A stretch of DNA of 64,000 nucleotides. Source: Nocardiopsis metallicus (GTDB taxonomy: Bacteria; Actinomycetota; Actinomycetes; Streptosporangiales; Streptosporangiaceae). A model generated the notes under the pieces. It saw only the letters and a program-made list of their open reading frames with translations, was not told the origin of the DNA and did no database searches. The stretch covers positions 1,488,001 to 1,552,000 of the forward strand of contig NZ_JACHDO010000001.1 in NCBI RefSeq assembly GCF_014201115.1, in the 5' to 3' direction. This document shows positions 51,370 through 59,823 of this stretch, piece after piece. The number at the start of each line of letters is the position of its first letter. Position 1 is the first letter of the stretch. The translations under genes and the position numbers were made by a program.

Positions 51370-52368
51370 TTACACCGAGGCGCTCCCGGGCAGACCGCCG
51401 CCAAGCGGTGTTCCGGTGATCTGGCGCACCCGGTGGTGGACCGGTCGGGTGGGGGAGACCACCGAGCAGGTGGTGGGGCACTCCTGACCCTCCACGGTCT
51501 CCACCGAAACCGAGTACAGGCCGCCGTCGTGGCCCAGGGTGAGCCGGACCCCGCCCCCGGTCTCCTCCTCGGCCAGGCGGGTGATGTCGTTGACGCCCAC
51601 GGGGCGGCCGATGCGGGCGCGCAGCGCGGCCTCGGCGGCCTGGGCGGCCCCGGAGTCGGTGCAGCGGCCCCGGTAGTTCTCCGGTAGGACCAGCCCCCGC
51701 TCGAAGGCGGCCACGGTCGGCGGTGCCGACTCCGGGTCCAGGCGGCCGAAGTACACGCCCTGGGGCAGGGCCACCAGGTTGGCGGCGAAGCGGTCCCCGC
51801 CCACGTGGGTGGTCTCCCAGACCTCGGCCTCGCCCCCGGCCAGCGCGGCGGCGACCGGGCGGCCCAGCATCGCGCAGCAGGGGTCCTTCTTGGCGTGGGT
51901 GCACACCAGGTAGAGGGTGTGGTCCACAGCGGCGCCGAAGGAGGGCGGCTCCGGGCGCTCGGCGGCGGTGAGGTCGATCTCCAGCAGCTCGGCCAGGTCC
52001 TGGAAGTCGATCCGGCGCACCCAGGGGCTGGTGCGGCTGGCATGGACGAGGTAGGCGCGCAGGGGGCCCTCGGCGGGGGCGCGTTCGCCGGCCCCGGGGC
52101 GTTTGATCAGCTGGGGCCGCACATCGCTGCCGACGATGCGTTCGGCCAACCGGGAGACGACCGCCTTGTCCAGGCCGGGGCTGGCGAAGGCCGGGTGGCG
52201 CCAGGGGCCGTTGTGCTCGACCAGGAGCCAGCCGCTGCTGAGGCCCGCGGTGCCCGCGATCTGCTCGTCGGTGTAGCGGGCCAGAGCCGAACAGCCTCGG
52301 CGGCCGTCCGGGGCGGTGGGAAGCCGCACGGGTCCACGTCCAATCGGGTGGTGCTCACTGCTGGGCAC
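51370..52368 (-). CDS. Sucrase/ferredoxin-like (thioredoxin-fold [2Fe-2S]) protein
   Basis: About 332 residues of the Suc_Fer-like family. GCSALARYTDEQIAGTAG, WLLVEHNGPWRHPAF, CTHAKKDPCCAMLGRP (Cys cluster) and WETTHVGGDRFAANLVALPQGVYFG are characteristic. The function is not well established; an electron-transfer or iron-related role is likely because of the thioredoxin-like ferredoxin fold. The start is uncertain: GTG 52368 is given, GTG 52404 and GTG 52332 are in frame. An iron-box-like site lies just upstream of the earliest start. Confidence 0.8.
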   Translation of the reverse strand: MPSSEHHPIGRGPVRLPTAPDGRRGCSALARYTDEQIAGTAGLSSGWLLVEHNGPWRHPAFASPGLDKAVVSRLAERIVGSDVRPQLIKRPGAGERAPAEGPLRAYLVHASRTSPWVRRIDFQDLAELLEIDLTAAERPEPPSFGAAVDHTLYLVCTHAKKDPCCAMLGRPVAAALAGGEAEVWETTHVGGDRFAANLVALPQGVYFGRLDPESAPPTVAAFERGLVLPENYRGRCTDSGAAQAAEAALRARIGRPVGVNDITRLAEEETGGGVRLTLGHDGGLYSVSVETVEGQECPTTCSVVSPTRPVHHRVRQITGTPLGGGLPGSASV

Positions 52369-52411
52369 ACGCGAGGACGCCGTCGATGCGGGCGTACACC
52401 TCACGTGGCGG

Positions 52412-52430
52412 TTTGGTTAGGCAACCCTAT
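52412..52430. promoter_or_regulatory. Iron-box-like operator (DmdR/IdeR type)
   Basis: TTTGGTTAGGCAACCCTAT matches the actinomycete iron box TTAGGTTAGGCTAACCTAA at 15 of 19 positions. It sits 8 bases upstream of the earliest possible start of the sucrase/ferredoxin-like gene. Repression by an iron-loaded DtxR-family protein is inferred. Confidence 0.7.
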
Positions 52431-52574
52431 CTTGTTCGTGCGCAGCCCGAGGAGTCGGGGTGCGGGTGGGGCCGCCCGGGATTCAATGCACGCGCAAAAG
52501 GCCCTGACCAGGCGTGGTCATCCGATCCTCCGCTGTTCACGTCTTCGAAATGTGCCCCGCGCACACCTTGACCC

Positions 52575-52616
52575 GGTGATGCGCATCACCTATGTTCACT
52601 CTCAGAACACGTGTTC
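52575..52616. promoter_or_regulatory. Two perfect palindromes upstream of the ABC importer operon
   Basis: GGTGATGCGCATCACC (52575-52590) and GAACACGTGTTC (52605-52616) are perfect palindromes with centres 28 bases apart. They lie about 90 and 63 bases before the first binding-protein gene, in an otherwise unassigned gap (52431-52678). They probably bind one or two regulators that are not encoded nearby. Confidence 0.6.
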
Positions 52617-52678
52617 GCTACACGTACAAATCTGGGTGGCCGCCTCCCACCCCGCCCCCCTCACCAGTTGGAGTTGCG

Positions 52679-53629
52679 ATGCGCCCCACCCCGGCCGCCC
52701 TGACCGCGGCGGTTGCGCTGCTGGCCGCCACCGCCTGCGGTAGCCCCGCCGACGACCACCCCGACGGCCTGACCACCGTCACCGCCGGGGTCATCCCCAT
52801 CGTCGACGTGGCCCCCGTCTACCTCGGCGTGGAACAGGGCTTCTTCGCCGAACACGGCATCGACCTCCAGTTGGAGTCCGGCTCCGGCGGGGCCGCGATC
52901 GTCCCCGGGGTGATCAGCGGCGAGTTCGACTTCGCCTTCAGCAACGTGGTCTCGCTCGTCATCGCCCGCGAGCAGGGCCTGCCCCTGACCACCCTCACCA
53001 ACGGCGTCACCAGCGCGGGCGAACAGGGCGCCGACTTCGGCGGGGTGTTCGTCCTCTCCGACAGCGACGTCACCAGCGCCGCCGAGCTGGAGGGCCTGAC
53101 CGTGGCCGCCAACAACCTCAACAACATCGGCGACACCACCGTCCGCCAGTCCGTGCGCGAGGCGGGCGGGGACCCGGCCCAGGTCGACTTCGTCGAACTG
53201 CCCTTCCCGGACATGCCCGCCGCCCTGGAGACCGGCCAGATCGACGCCGTCTGGGCCGTGGAGCCCTTCGCCTCCACCATCCGTGAGGCCGGGCACCGCG
53301 AGATCGCCTCCAACTTCGTGGACACCCATCCCGACCTGTCCGTGGCCGTCTACTTCACCGCCGAGGACCGGCTGGCCGAGGACCCCGAACTCTTCGAGGG
53401 GGTCACCGAGGCACTCCAGGAGTCCCTGGCCTACGCCGAGGACAACCCCGACGAGGTCCGCCGCATCCTGGCCACCTACACCGAGATCGACCCCGACCTC
53501 ATCGAGCTGATGGCCCTGCCGCGCTTCCCCGGACAGGTCAACGAGGAGTCCGTGCGGGTGCTCGCCGACCTGATGGTCACCGACGGCCTCCTGAACACAG
53601 GACCCGACCTCGACCCGCTGCTGAACTGA
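52679..53629 (+). CDS. ABC transporter substrate-binding lipoprotein 1 (SsuA/THI5-like)
   Basis: 316 residues. The signal ends in the lipobox LLAATACG, so it is lipid-anchored. The body has the NMT1/THI5-like fold: VYLGVEQGFFAEHGIDLQLE, GEFDFAFSNVVSLVIAREQGLPL, NNLNNIGDTTVRQSVREAGG and IDAVWAVEPFAS. It is about half identical to the next gene by eye, so the two are tandem paralogues. The substrate is unknown; family members bind sulfonates, nitrate, thiamine precursors or aromatic acids. GGAG precedes ATG 52679. Confidence 0.88.
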   Translation: MRPTPAALTAAVALLAATACGSPADDHPDGLTTVTAGVIPIVDVAPVYLGVEQGFFAEHGIDLQLESGSGGAAIVPGVISGEFDFAFSNVVSLVIAREQGLPLTTLTNGVTSAGEQGADFGGVFVLSDSDVTSAAELEGLTVAANNLNNIGDTTVRQSVREAGGDPAQVDFVELPFPDMPAALETGQIDAVWAVEPFASTIREAGHREIASNFVDTHPDLSVAVYFTAEDRLAEDPELFEGVTEALQESLAYAEDNPDEVRRILATYTEIDPDLIELMALPRFPGQVNEESVRVLADLMVTDGLLNTGPDLDPLLN

Positions 53630-53719
53630 CCCGCGCCCGACCCCCCGCCCCCCGACCCCCCGCACAGCCCCGCGTCCCGTCCCGCCCCCTCCCGTCTGCC
53701 CGTCCCCAGGAGAGAACAC

Positions 53720-54685
53720 ATGACCGCCACGAAGAACGCCCTGGGCGTGCTCGCCGCAGGCGCCGCACTCACCCTGACCGCCACCGCCTGCGGTTCCGGC
53801 GACACCGCCGACTCCGGGGACGGGCTCACCCCCGTCAGTGTGGGCGTCCTGCCCATCACCGCGGTCGCGCCCCTCTACCTCGGCGTGGAACAGGGCTTCT
53901 TCTCCGAGCGGGGCCTGGACGTGACCATCGAGACCGGCGGGGGCGGCGCCACCACCGTCCCCCGCGTGGTCAGCGGAGAGCTCGACTTCGCCTTCGGCAA
54001 CGTCGCCTCCCTGCTCATCGCCCGCGAGCAGGGCCTGCCCCTGACCGTGGTCGCCAACGGCATGACCACCACCGGCGACGCCGACACCGACTACAGCGCC
54101 CTGGTCGTGCCCGCCGACAGCGACGTCACCGGACCCGCCGACCTGGACGGGGCCACCGTGGCGATCGACAACCTCAACAACATCGGGGACACGTCGGTGC
54201 GCAACTCCGTGCGCGTGGCGGGCGGAGACCCCACCGACCTCGACTTCATCGAACTCGCCTTCCCCGACATGCCCGGCGCCCTGGACAACGGCCAGGTCGA
54301 CGCCGCCTGGGTGGTCGAACCCTTCCTCACCGTCGCCCTCGAACAGGGCGCCACCGAGATCGCGGGCAACTTCGTGGACCTGCACCCCGAGCTGTCCATC
54401 GCCACCTACTTCACCTCCGACGAACTCATCGCCCAGCACCCCGACACCGTCGACGCCTTCACCGAGGCGATGAACGAGTCCCTGGCCTACGCCCAGGACC
54501 ACCCCGAGGAGACCACCCAGACCCTCACCGCCTACACCGAGATCGACCCGGACCTGTTCGACCAGCTGCGCTGGCCGCGCTTCCCCGCCCGGATCGACAC
54601 CGAGGCCGTGCGGACCCTGGCCGACCTGATGGTCACCGACGGCATCATCGACGCCGACCCCGACCTGGAAACGCTGATCCGATGA
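53720..54685 (+). CDS. ABC transporter substrate-binding lipoprotein 2 (paralogue)
   Basis: 321 residues. Lipobox TATACG, then LYLGVEQGFFSERGLDVTIE, GELDFAFGNVASLLIAREQGLPL, NNLNNIGDTSVRNSVRVAGG and VDAAWVVEPFLT in the same order as the preceding gene. The C-terminal TYTEIDPDL (or AYTEIDPDL) and ADLMVTDG blocks are shared by both. Duplication with divergence suggests two related ligands for one transporter. CAGGAGAG precedes ATG 53720; the stop overlaps the next start (ATGA). Confidence 0.88.
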   Translation: MTATKNALGVLAAGAALTLTATACGSGDTADSGDGLTPVSVGVLPITAVAPLYLGVEQGFFSERGLDVTIETGGGGATTVPRVVSGELDFAFGNVASLLIAREQGLPLTVVANGMTTTGDADTDYSALVVPADSDVTGPADLDGATVAIDNLNNIGDTSVRNSVRVAGGDPTDLDFIELAFPDMPGALDNGQVDAAWVVEPFLTVALEQGATEIAGNFVDLHPELSIATYFTSDELIAQHPDTVDAFTEAMNESLAYAQDHPEETTQTLTAYTEIDPDLFDQLRWPRFPARIDTEAVRTLADLMVTDGIIDADPDLETLIR

Positions 54686-55521
54686 CCGCCACACTCAACC
54701 GCGCCCGACCCGGCCGCTCCGCGCCTCGACGCCCGGTGCTCAGCCGCTCCGCGCCCAACCGGCCCCTGCTGGGCTCCCTGGGCATCATCGGCCTGCTCGC
54801 CCTGTGGGAACTCGCGCCCCGCCTGGGCGCGGTGCCCGAACGCTACTTCCCGCCGGTCTCCGAAGTCCTGACCACCCTGGCCCGGCGCGCCACCACCGCA
54901 CCCTTCTGGGAGGCCATCGGCCACACCCTGTACGGGTGGGCGCTGGGACTGGCCATCGCCCTGGCCGCCGCCGTCCTGCTCGGATTCGCCCTGGGCGCCA
55001 CACCCCGGCTGCGCGCCTTCACCACCTCCACGGTGGACTTCCTGCGGCCCATCCCCTCGGTGGCGCTCATCCCGCTGGCCGTGCTGATGTACGGCACCGA
55101 CATCCGCTCCACCCTGCTCCTGGTCGTGTACGCCTGTTTCTGGCTGATCTACATCCAGGTGCTCTACGGGGTGGCCGACGTGGACCCCGTCGCCGAACAG
55201 ACCGCCCGCTCCTACGGTCTGGGCCGCCTGGCCCGCATCCGCTACGTCGTGTGGCCCACCACCCTGCCCTACCTGATGACCGGCCTGCGCCTGGCCGCCG
55301 CCGTCGGCCTGATCCTGTCCATCACCGCCCAGCTGATCATCGGCTCCCCGGGTATCGGGGACCAGATCACCAACGCCCAGCAGGGCGGCGCCGTCGCCCT
55401 GGTCTACGCCTGGATCGTCGCCACAGGCGTCCTCGGCGTGGTCATCAACATCGGCGTGCGCGCCCTGGAACGGCGCGTCCTGCGCTGGCACACGTCCGTC
55501 CGCGGGGAGGTCGCCGCATGA
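54682..55521 (+). CDS. ABC transporter permease 1
   Basis: 279 residues with five or six membrane helices and the inner-membrane component loop EQTARSYGLGRLARIRYVVWP, which contacts the ATPase. RYFPPVSEVLTTLARR at the N-terminus is typical of SsuC/TauC-like permeases. It is translationally coupled to the binding protein before it (ATGA) and to permease 2 after it (ATGA). Confidence 0.9.
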   Translation: MTATLNRARPGRSAPRRPVLSRSAPNRPLLGSLGIIGLLALWELAPRLGAVPERYFPPVSEVLTTLARRATTAPFWEAIGHTLYGWALGLAIALAAAVLLGFALGATPRLRAFTTSTVDFLRPIPSVALIPLAVLMYGTDIRSTLLLVVYACFWLIYIQVLYGVADVDPVAEQTARSYGLGRLARIRYVVWPTTLPYLMTGLRLAAAVGLILSITAQLIIGSPGIGDQITNAQQGGAVALVYAWIVATGVLGVVINIGVRALERRVLRWHTSVRGEVAA

Positions 55522-56429
55522 GCCAGCCCACCACCGTCCAACCCGGCGCCACGGGGCCGAGCGACCACGAAGGACCCGAACAGGGCCCCCAGGGCCGCGC
55601 CCCCGGCCGTGCCGCCGGCTCCACCGCGAGCCGGCGCCGCCGCCCCGGAGCCCCCGGGATCGGCCTGCGCCTGCTGCACGTACTGGCCCTGCCGACGCTG
55701 ATCGTCGGCGTTTACTGGGCGGTCACCGCCCAGCCCGGCGCCAGCTTCTACACGCCCACCCCCGCCGCCATCGCCTCGGCCTTCGCCGACCTGTGGTTCT
55801 CCGAACGCTTCTTCGTGGACGTGTTGCCCAGCCTGGGCCGACTGCTCGCCGGGTTCGCGATCGCCGCGGTGATCGGCGTCGGACTGGGCGTCCTGCTCGG
55901 CCTGGACGCGCGGGTGCGCGCCACCATCGAACCAGTCCTGGAGTTCCTGCGCGCCATCCCGCCACCCGTGCTCGTCCCGCTGATGATCATGCTCGCCGGG
56001 ATCGACGACTCGATGAAGATCATGGTGATCGTCTTCGGCTGCGTGTGGCCCGTCCTGCTCAACACCGTCGAGGGCGTGCGCGCGGTCGACCCGGTCCTGT
56101 CCGACACCGCCCGCTGCTACGGCGTCTCCGGACTGACCCGGCTGCGGGTGCTGGTGCTGCGCTCGGCCAGCCCGCAGATCATGGCCGGCCTGCGCCTGGC
56201 CCTGGCCCTGGCCATCATCCTCATGGTGATCAGCGAGATGTTCGCCAGCTCCAGCGGCCTGGGTTTTGCCATCGTGCAGTTCCAGCGCACCTTCGCCATC
56301 CCCGAGATGTGGGCCGGAATGGTCCTGCTCGGCGTGATCGGCTTCCTGCTCTCGTCCCTGTTCGAGCTCGTCGAGGGCCGCGTCCTGGGCTGGTACCGCG
56401 GCCTGCGCGCCGCCAACCGGGGGGAGTGA
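55518..56429 (+). CDS. ABC transporter permease 2
   Basis: 303 residues. An Arg/Gly/Pro-rich N-terminal tail of about 48 residues is followed by six membrane helices and the coupling loop DTARCYGVSGLTRLRVLVLRSASP. FYTPTPAAIASAFADLWFSERFF is the usual periplasmic start. With permease 1 it probably forms a heterodimeric pore. ATG 55518 overlaps the preceding stop. Confidence 0.9.
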   Translation: MSQPTTVQPGATGPSDHEGPEQGPQGRAPGRAAGSTASRRRRPGAPGIGLRLLHVLALPTLIVGVYWAVTAQPGASFYTPTPAAIASAFADLWFSERFFVDVLPSLGRLLAGFAIAAVIGVGLGVLLGLDARVRATIEPVLEFLRAIPPPVLVPLMIMLAGIDDSMKIMVIVFGCVWPVLLNTVEGVRAVDPVLSDTARCYGVSGLTRLRVLVLRSASPQIMAGLRLALALAIILMVISEMFASSSGLGFAIVQFQRTFAIPEMWAGMVLLGVIGFLLSSLFELVEGRVLGWYRGLRAANRGE

Positions 56430-56435
56430 GGCACC

Positions 56436-57257
56436 ATGAACCACAGCGACAACCAGGGGGAACGACCCGCCATGCTCAAGGTCACCGGCCTGCAGAAGAT
56501 CTACAACGGCGGCGCCGCGGCCGTGGAGGCCGTCCGCGACCTCACCTTCGAACTCGCCGAGGGCGAGCTGGTCTGCCTGGTCGGGCCCTCCGGCTGCGGC
56601 AAGACCACCCTGCTCAAGTGCATCGCCGGACTCATGGCGCCCACCAGCGGCACCGTGGAACTGGCTGACCAGCCGGTGCTGGCCCCGCCGCCCGGCATGG
56701 CCGTGGTCTTCCAGGAGTACGGGCGCAGCCTGTTCGCGTGGATGAGCGTGCGCGAGAACGTGGAACTCCCGCTCAAGGAGAAGAAGCTGCCCAAGGCCCG
56801 CCGGGCCGAACTGGTCGCCGAATCCCTGGAGGCGGTCGGCCTGGCCGAGTTCGCCGACTCCTACCCCTGGCAGCTCTCCGGCGGCATGCAGCAGCGCGTG
56901 GCCATCGCCCGGGCCATCGCCTACGAACCCCAGGTCCTGCTCATGGACGAGCCCTTCGCCGCCGTGGACGCCCAGACCCGCGCCGACCTGGAGGACCTGG
57001 TCCGCCAGATCTGGCAGCGCCTGGGGGTGACCGTCCTGTTCGTCACCCACGACATCGACGAGGCCGTCTACCTGGGCGAGCGGGTGCTGGTGCTGTCCAA
57101 CTCACCCACCGTGGTCCAGGACGACATCACCGTGGACCTGCCGACCGAACGCGACCAGCTCACCACCCGCCAGGACGAGCGCTTCACCGACCTGCGCGCC
57201 CGCGTCTACGCCCAGATCCAACGCGCCAAACGCGGAACCGGCCAACCGGTCGCCTGA
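56436..57257 (+). CDS. ABC transporter ATP-binding protein
   Basis: 273 residues. Walker A GPSGCGKTT, Q-loop in VVFQEYGRSLFAWMSV, signature LSGGMQQRVAIARAI, Walker B VLLMDEPFAAVDAQTR and the switch His in FVTHDIDEAV are all intact. SsuB/TauB-type. It energises the two permeases upstream, and one ATPase serves two binding proteins. It starts 6 bases after the permease stop. Confidence 0.94.
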   Translation: MNHSDNQGERPAMLKVTGLQKIYNGGAAAVEAVRDLTFELAEGELVCLVGPSGCGKTTLLKCIAGLMAPTSGTVELADQPVLAPPPGMAVVFQEYGRSLFAWMSVRENVELPLKEKKLPKARRAELVAESLEAVGLAEFADSYPWQLSGGMQQRVAIARAIAYEPQVLLMDEPFAAVDAQTRADLEDLVRQIWQRLGVTVLFVTHDIDEAVYLGERVLVLSNSPTVVQDDITVDLPTERDQLTTRQDERFTDLRARVYAQIQRAKRGTGQPVA

Positions 57258-57260
57258 ACC

Positions 57261-57290
57261 GCGCCCGCGCCCGCGCCCGCGCCCGCGCGC
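57261..57290. repeat. 6-bp tandem repeat upstream of the aldehyde dehydrogenase gene
   Basis: GCGCCC is repeated four times from 57261 and continues as GCGCGC, between the ATPase stop and the aldehyde dehydrogenase start at 57343. Slippage would change the length of this 85-bp spacer. Confidence 0.8.
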
Positions 57291-57342
57291 CGCACGGGCC
57301 GCAACCCGAAGTACCGCATTCGCACTCGTAAGGAGCCACACC

Positions 57343-58803
57343 GTGAGCCTGCTCGCCGCCGAGGATTTCACCAGCGCCGTCTTCACCGGGACCTGGACCC
57401 CGGCCCGGGGCGGTGACGCCGAGGTCGTCTCGCCCTCCTCCGGCGCCGTCCTGGGCCGCACCGGCATCGCCGACGCCGAGGACGTGCGCGAGGCCGCCGC
57501 CCGCGCCGCCAAGGCCCAGCGCGACTGGGCGGCCACCTCCTACGAGCAGCGCGCCGCCGTCATGCGCCGGGCCGGCGACCTGCTGGAGGCCCACGAGCAG
57601 GAGATCACCGGCTGGCTGCGCCGTGAGGGCGGGGCGGCCGCCGGGATGGCCGGTTTCCAGGTGCACGTGGCCGCCAGCGAGTGCTTCGAGGCCGCCGCCC
57701 TGGCCTCCCAGCCGCACGGCGAGATCCTGCGCACCGCCAAGCCCCGCCTCAGCTTCTCCCGCCAGGTCCCGGCGGGCGTGGTCGGGGTGATCGCCCCGTT
57801 CAACGTCCCCCTCATCCTGGGTATCCGCTCGGTCGCCCCGGCTCTGGCCCTGGGCAACGCCGTGATCCTCAAGCCCGACCCGCGCACCGCCATCTGCGGC
57901 GGCGCCGTCCTGGCCGAGGCCTTCCGCCAGGCCGGGGTGCCCGAGGGGGTCCTGCAGGTCCTGCCCGGCGGCATCGAGGCGGGCGAGGCCCTGGTCGCCG
58001 ACCCGCACGTGCGCGTCATCTCCTTCACCGGCTCCACCCCGGCCGGACGCAAGGTGGGCGAGGCCGCCGCCCGCCACCTCAAGCGCGCCCACCTGGAGCT
58101 GGGCGGCAACTCCCCGCTGGTCGTCCTGGACGACGCGGCCCTGGACTCGGCCGCCTCGATCGGCGCCTGGGGCTCCTTCCTGCACCAGGGGCAGATCTGC
58201 ATGACCACCGGCCGCCACCTGGTGCACGAGTCGGTCGCCGACGACTACGTGGAGCGCCTGGCCGCCAAGGCCGAGGCGCTGGTCGTGGGCAGCACGGAGG
58301 AGGACGGCGCCGCGCTCGGGCCGATCATCGACGCCGGCCAGCGCGACAAGATCCACCACCTGGTCACCAGCAGCGTCCAGCACGGCGCCCGATTGCGCGC
58401 TGGCGGCACCTACCAGGACCTGTACTACCGGCCCACCGTCCTGGACCGGGTGAACCCCGAGACCCCCGCCTACGCCGAGGAGGTCTTCGGCCCGGTCGCC
58501 CCGGTGGTGCGCTTCTCCTCGGTGGACGAGCTGGTGGAGCTGGCCAACTCCACCGAGTACGGGCTGTCCCTGGGCGTGGTCACCACCAACCCGATGCGCG
58601 GTATGGAGATCGCCGACCGCATCCCCAGCGGGATCGTGCACATCAACGACCAGACCGTGGACGACGAGGCGGTGGCGCCCTTCGGCGGCGTGGGCTACTC
58701 GGGCACGGGTTCGCGCTTCGGCGGCACCCGCGCCAACCTGGAGGCCTTCACCGAGACCCAGTGGATCACCATGCAGGCCGACCCGGCCCGCTACCCCTTC
58801 TAA
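57343..58803 (+). CDS. Aldehyde dehydrogenase (benzaldehyde-dehydrogenase-like)
   Basis: 486 residues, full length. VVGVIAPFNVPLILGIRSVAPALALGNAVILKPDPRT, the catalytic Glu in HLELGGNSPLVV, the Cys in HQGQICMTTGRH and EEVFGPVAPVVRF are present. The IAPFNVP variant and the short GQICMTTGRH loop fit benzaldehyde or vanillin-type dehydrogenases. It follows the importer genes on the same strand and may oxidise an aldehyde derived from the imported compound. GTG 57343 has AAGGAG upstream. It is not the partner that replaces the broken gene at 3-5.8 kb by context. Confidence 0.88.
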   Translation: MSLLAAEDFTSAVFTGTWTPARGGDAEVVSPSSGAVLGRTGIADAEDVREAAARAAKAQRDWAATSYEQRAAVMRRAGDLLEAHEQEITGWLRREGGAAAGMAGFQVHVAASECFEAAALASQPHGEILRTAKPRLSFSRQVPAGVVGVIAPFNVPLILGIRSVAPALALGNAVILKPDPRTAICGGAVLAEAFRQAGVPEGVLQVLPGGIEAGEALVADPHVRVISFTGSTPAGRKVGEAAARHLKRAHLELGGNSPLVVLDDAALDSAASIGAWGSFLHQGQICMTTGRHLVHESVADDYVERLAAKAEALVVGSTEEDGAALGPIIDAGQRDKIHHLVTSSVQHGARLRAGGTYQDLYYRPTVLDRVNPETPAYAEEVFGPVAPVVRFSSVDELVELANSTEYGLSLGVVTTNPMRGMEIADRIPSGIVHINDQTVDDEAVAPFGGVGYSGTGSRFGGTRANLEAFTETQWITMQADPARYPF

Positions 58804-58816
58804 CCCCCGTGACGCT

Positions 58817-58880
58817 TCTTGCTACCAGAAGCGCTGAGCCACTGAGACCCAAGGCGCCGAACGTGCTCCTGGTAGCAAGA
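58817..58880. terminator. Unusual convergent hairpin with complementary loops
   Basis: TCTTGCTACCAG (58817-58828) is perfectly inverted at 58869-58880, with a 40-base spacer. The first arm also folds by itself (GCTTCT-TGCTACC-AGAAGC), exposing TGCTACC, which is complementary to GGTAGCA in the second arm. It lies between the convergent aldehyde dehydrogenase and short-chain dehydrogenase genes. A terminator is the simplest role. Confidence 0.5.
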
Positions 58881-58920
58881 TCATCCGGGTGGGGAGGGGC
58901 GGAGGAGGTGTGGGTGAGAG

Positions 58921-59718
58921 TCAGGCGGAGATGCCGCCGTCACTCTTCAGGAGTTGGCCGTTGACCCAGCCGCCCTGCGGTGAGCACAGGAAGTCGACCA
59001 GGTGCGCGGTGTCGCGCGGGGTGCCCAGGCGGCCCAGCGGGGTGTGTTCGGTGCAGTGCTCGCGCACCTGGTCGGGCATCCAGCCGGTGTCCACCGGGCC
59101 CGGGTTGATCACGTTGGCGGTCACTCCCAGGTGGGCGAGCTCGCGCGCCGAGGCCAGCACGATCCGGTCCAGCGCGCCCTTACTGGCTCCGTAGGGCAGG
59201 TTGTGTACCACGTGGTCGCTGGTCAGGGCGATGATCCGGCCACCGTCGTGCTCCCCGGCAAAGCGCAGCCCGAACTCGCGCACCAGCAGCCAGGGTGCGC
59301 GGGTGTTCACGGCGAAATGGCGGTCGAAGCTCTCCACGGTGGTGTCCAGGATCCCCGAGTCGACCGACTCGCAGTGGCAGACCACCAGGGCGCGCACCGG
59401 GCCCAGGCGCTGTTCGACCTCGTCGAAGACGCGCGCGGGGGAGGCGGGGTCGGCCATGTCGGCCTCGACGGCGAGCGTGGCTGCGCCGCGTTCGGCGAGC
59501 TCGGCCCCGATGGTGTCGGTGGCGGCTTCCTCCGCGCCCCAGGGCATGCGGTCGTCGTAGGGGGTCCACTGGGTACGGGCCACGTTCCAGCCCGACTCGG
59601 CCAGCTGACGTGCGATGGCCGCGCCGATCCCGACGGTGCGGCCCACTCCGGTGATGAGGGCGACGGGGCGTTCGGTGGCGGGCGCGGGGGGTTCGGCCGA
59701 GCTGTGCTGAGCGTTCAT
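58921..59718 (-). CDS. Short-chain dehydrogenase/reductase
   Basis: 265 residues. The nucleotide motif ITGVGRTVGIGAAIA (22-36), NTRAPWLLVREFGLRF in place of the usual N-A-G helix, the active Tyr/Lys in YGASKGALDRIV, and INPGPVDTGWM with KSDGGISA at the end. A classical oxidoreductase similar to FabG-type 3-ketoacyl reductases; the catalytic Ser is likely in LTSDHVVHNLPYGASK. Substrate unknown. Convergent with the aldehyde dehydrogenase and divergent from DUF817. Confidence 0.87.
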   Translation of the reverse strand: MNAQHSSAEPPAPATERPVALITGVGRTVGIGAAIARQLAESGWNVARTQWTPYDDRMPWGAEEAATDTIGAELAERGAATLAVEADMADPASPARVFDEVEQRLGPVRALVVCHCESVDSGILDTTVESFDRHFAVNTRAPWLLVREFGLRFAGEHDGGRIIALTSDHVVHNLPYGASKGALDRIVLASARELAHLGVTANVINPGPVDTGWMPDQVREHCTEHTPLGRLGTPRDTAHLVDFLCSPQGGWVNGQLLKSDGGISA

Positions 59719-59823
59719 GGGGACCCATCCTGATCCGCCGGAATCGCTCCCACAACTGGTTTTCGCCGTGCGGTGGGCCGCCCGGATTCGGTCGAAATAA
59801 GGATGATTCGTACCATCGGCCGC

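Noticed and set aside
52661..54694. Reverse-strand 677-codon frame opposite the two binding-protein genes
   Set aside because: Val/Gly-rich shadow that repeats because the two forward genes are paralogues.
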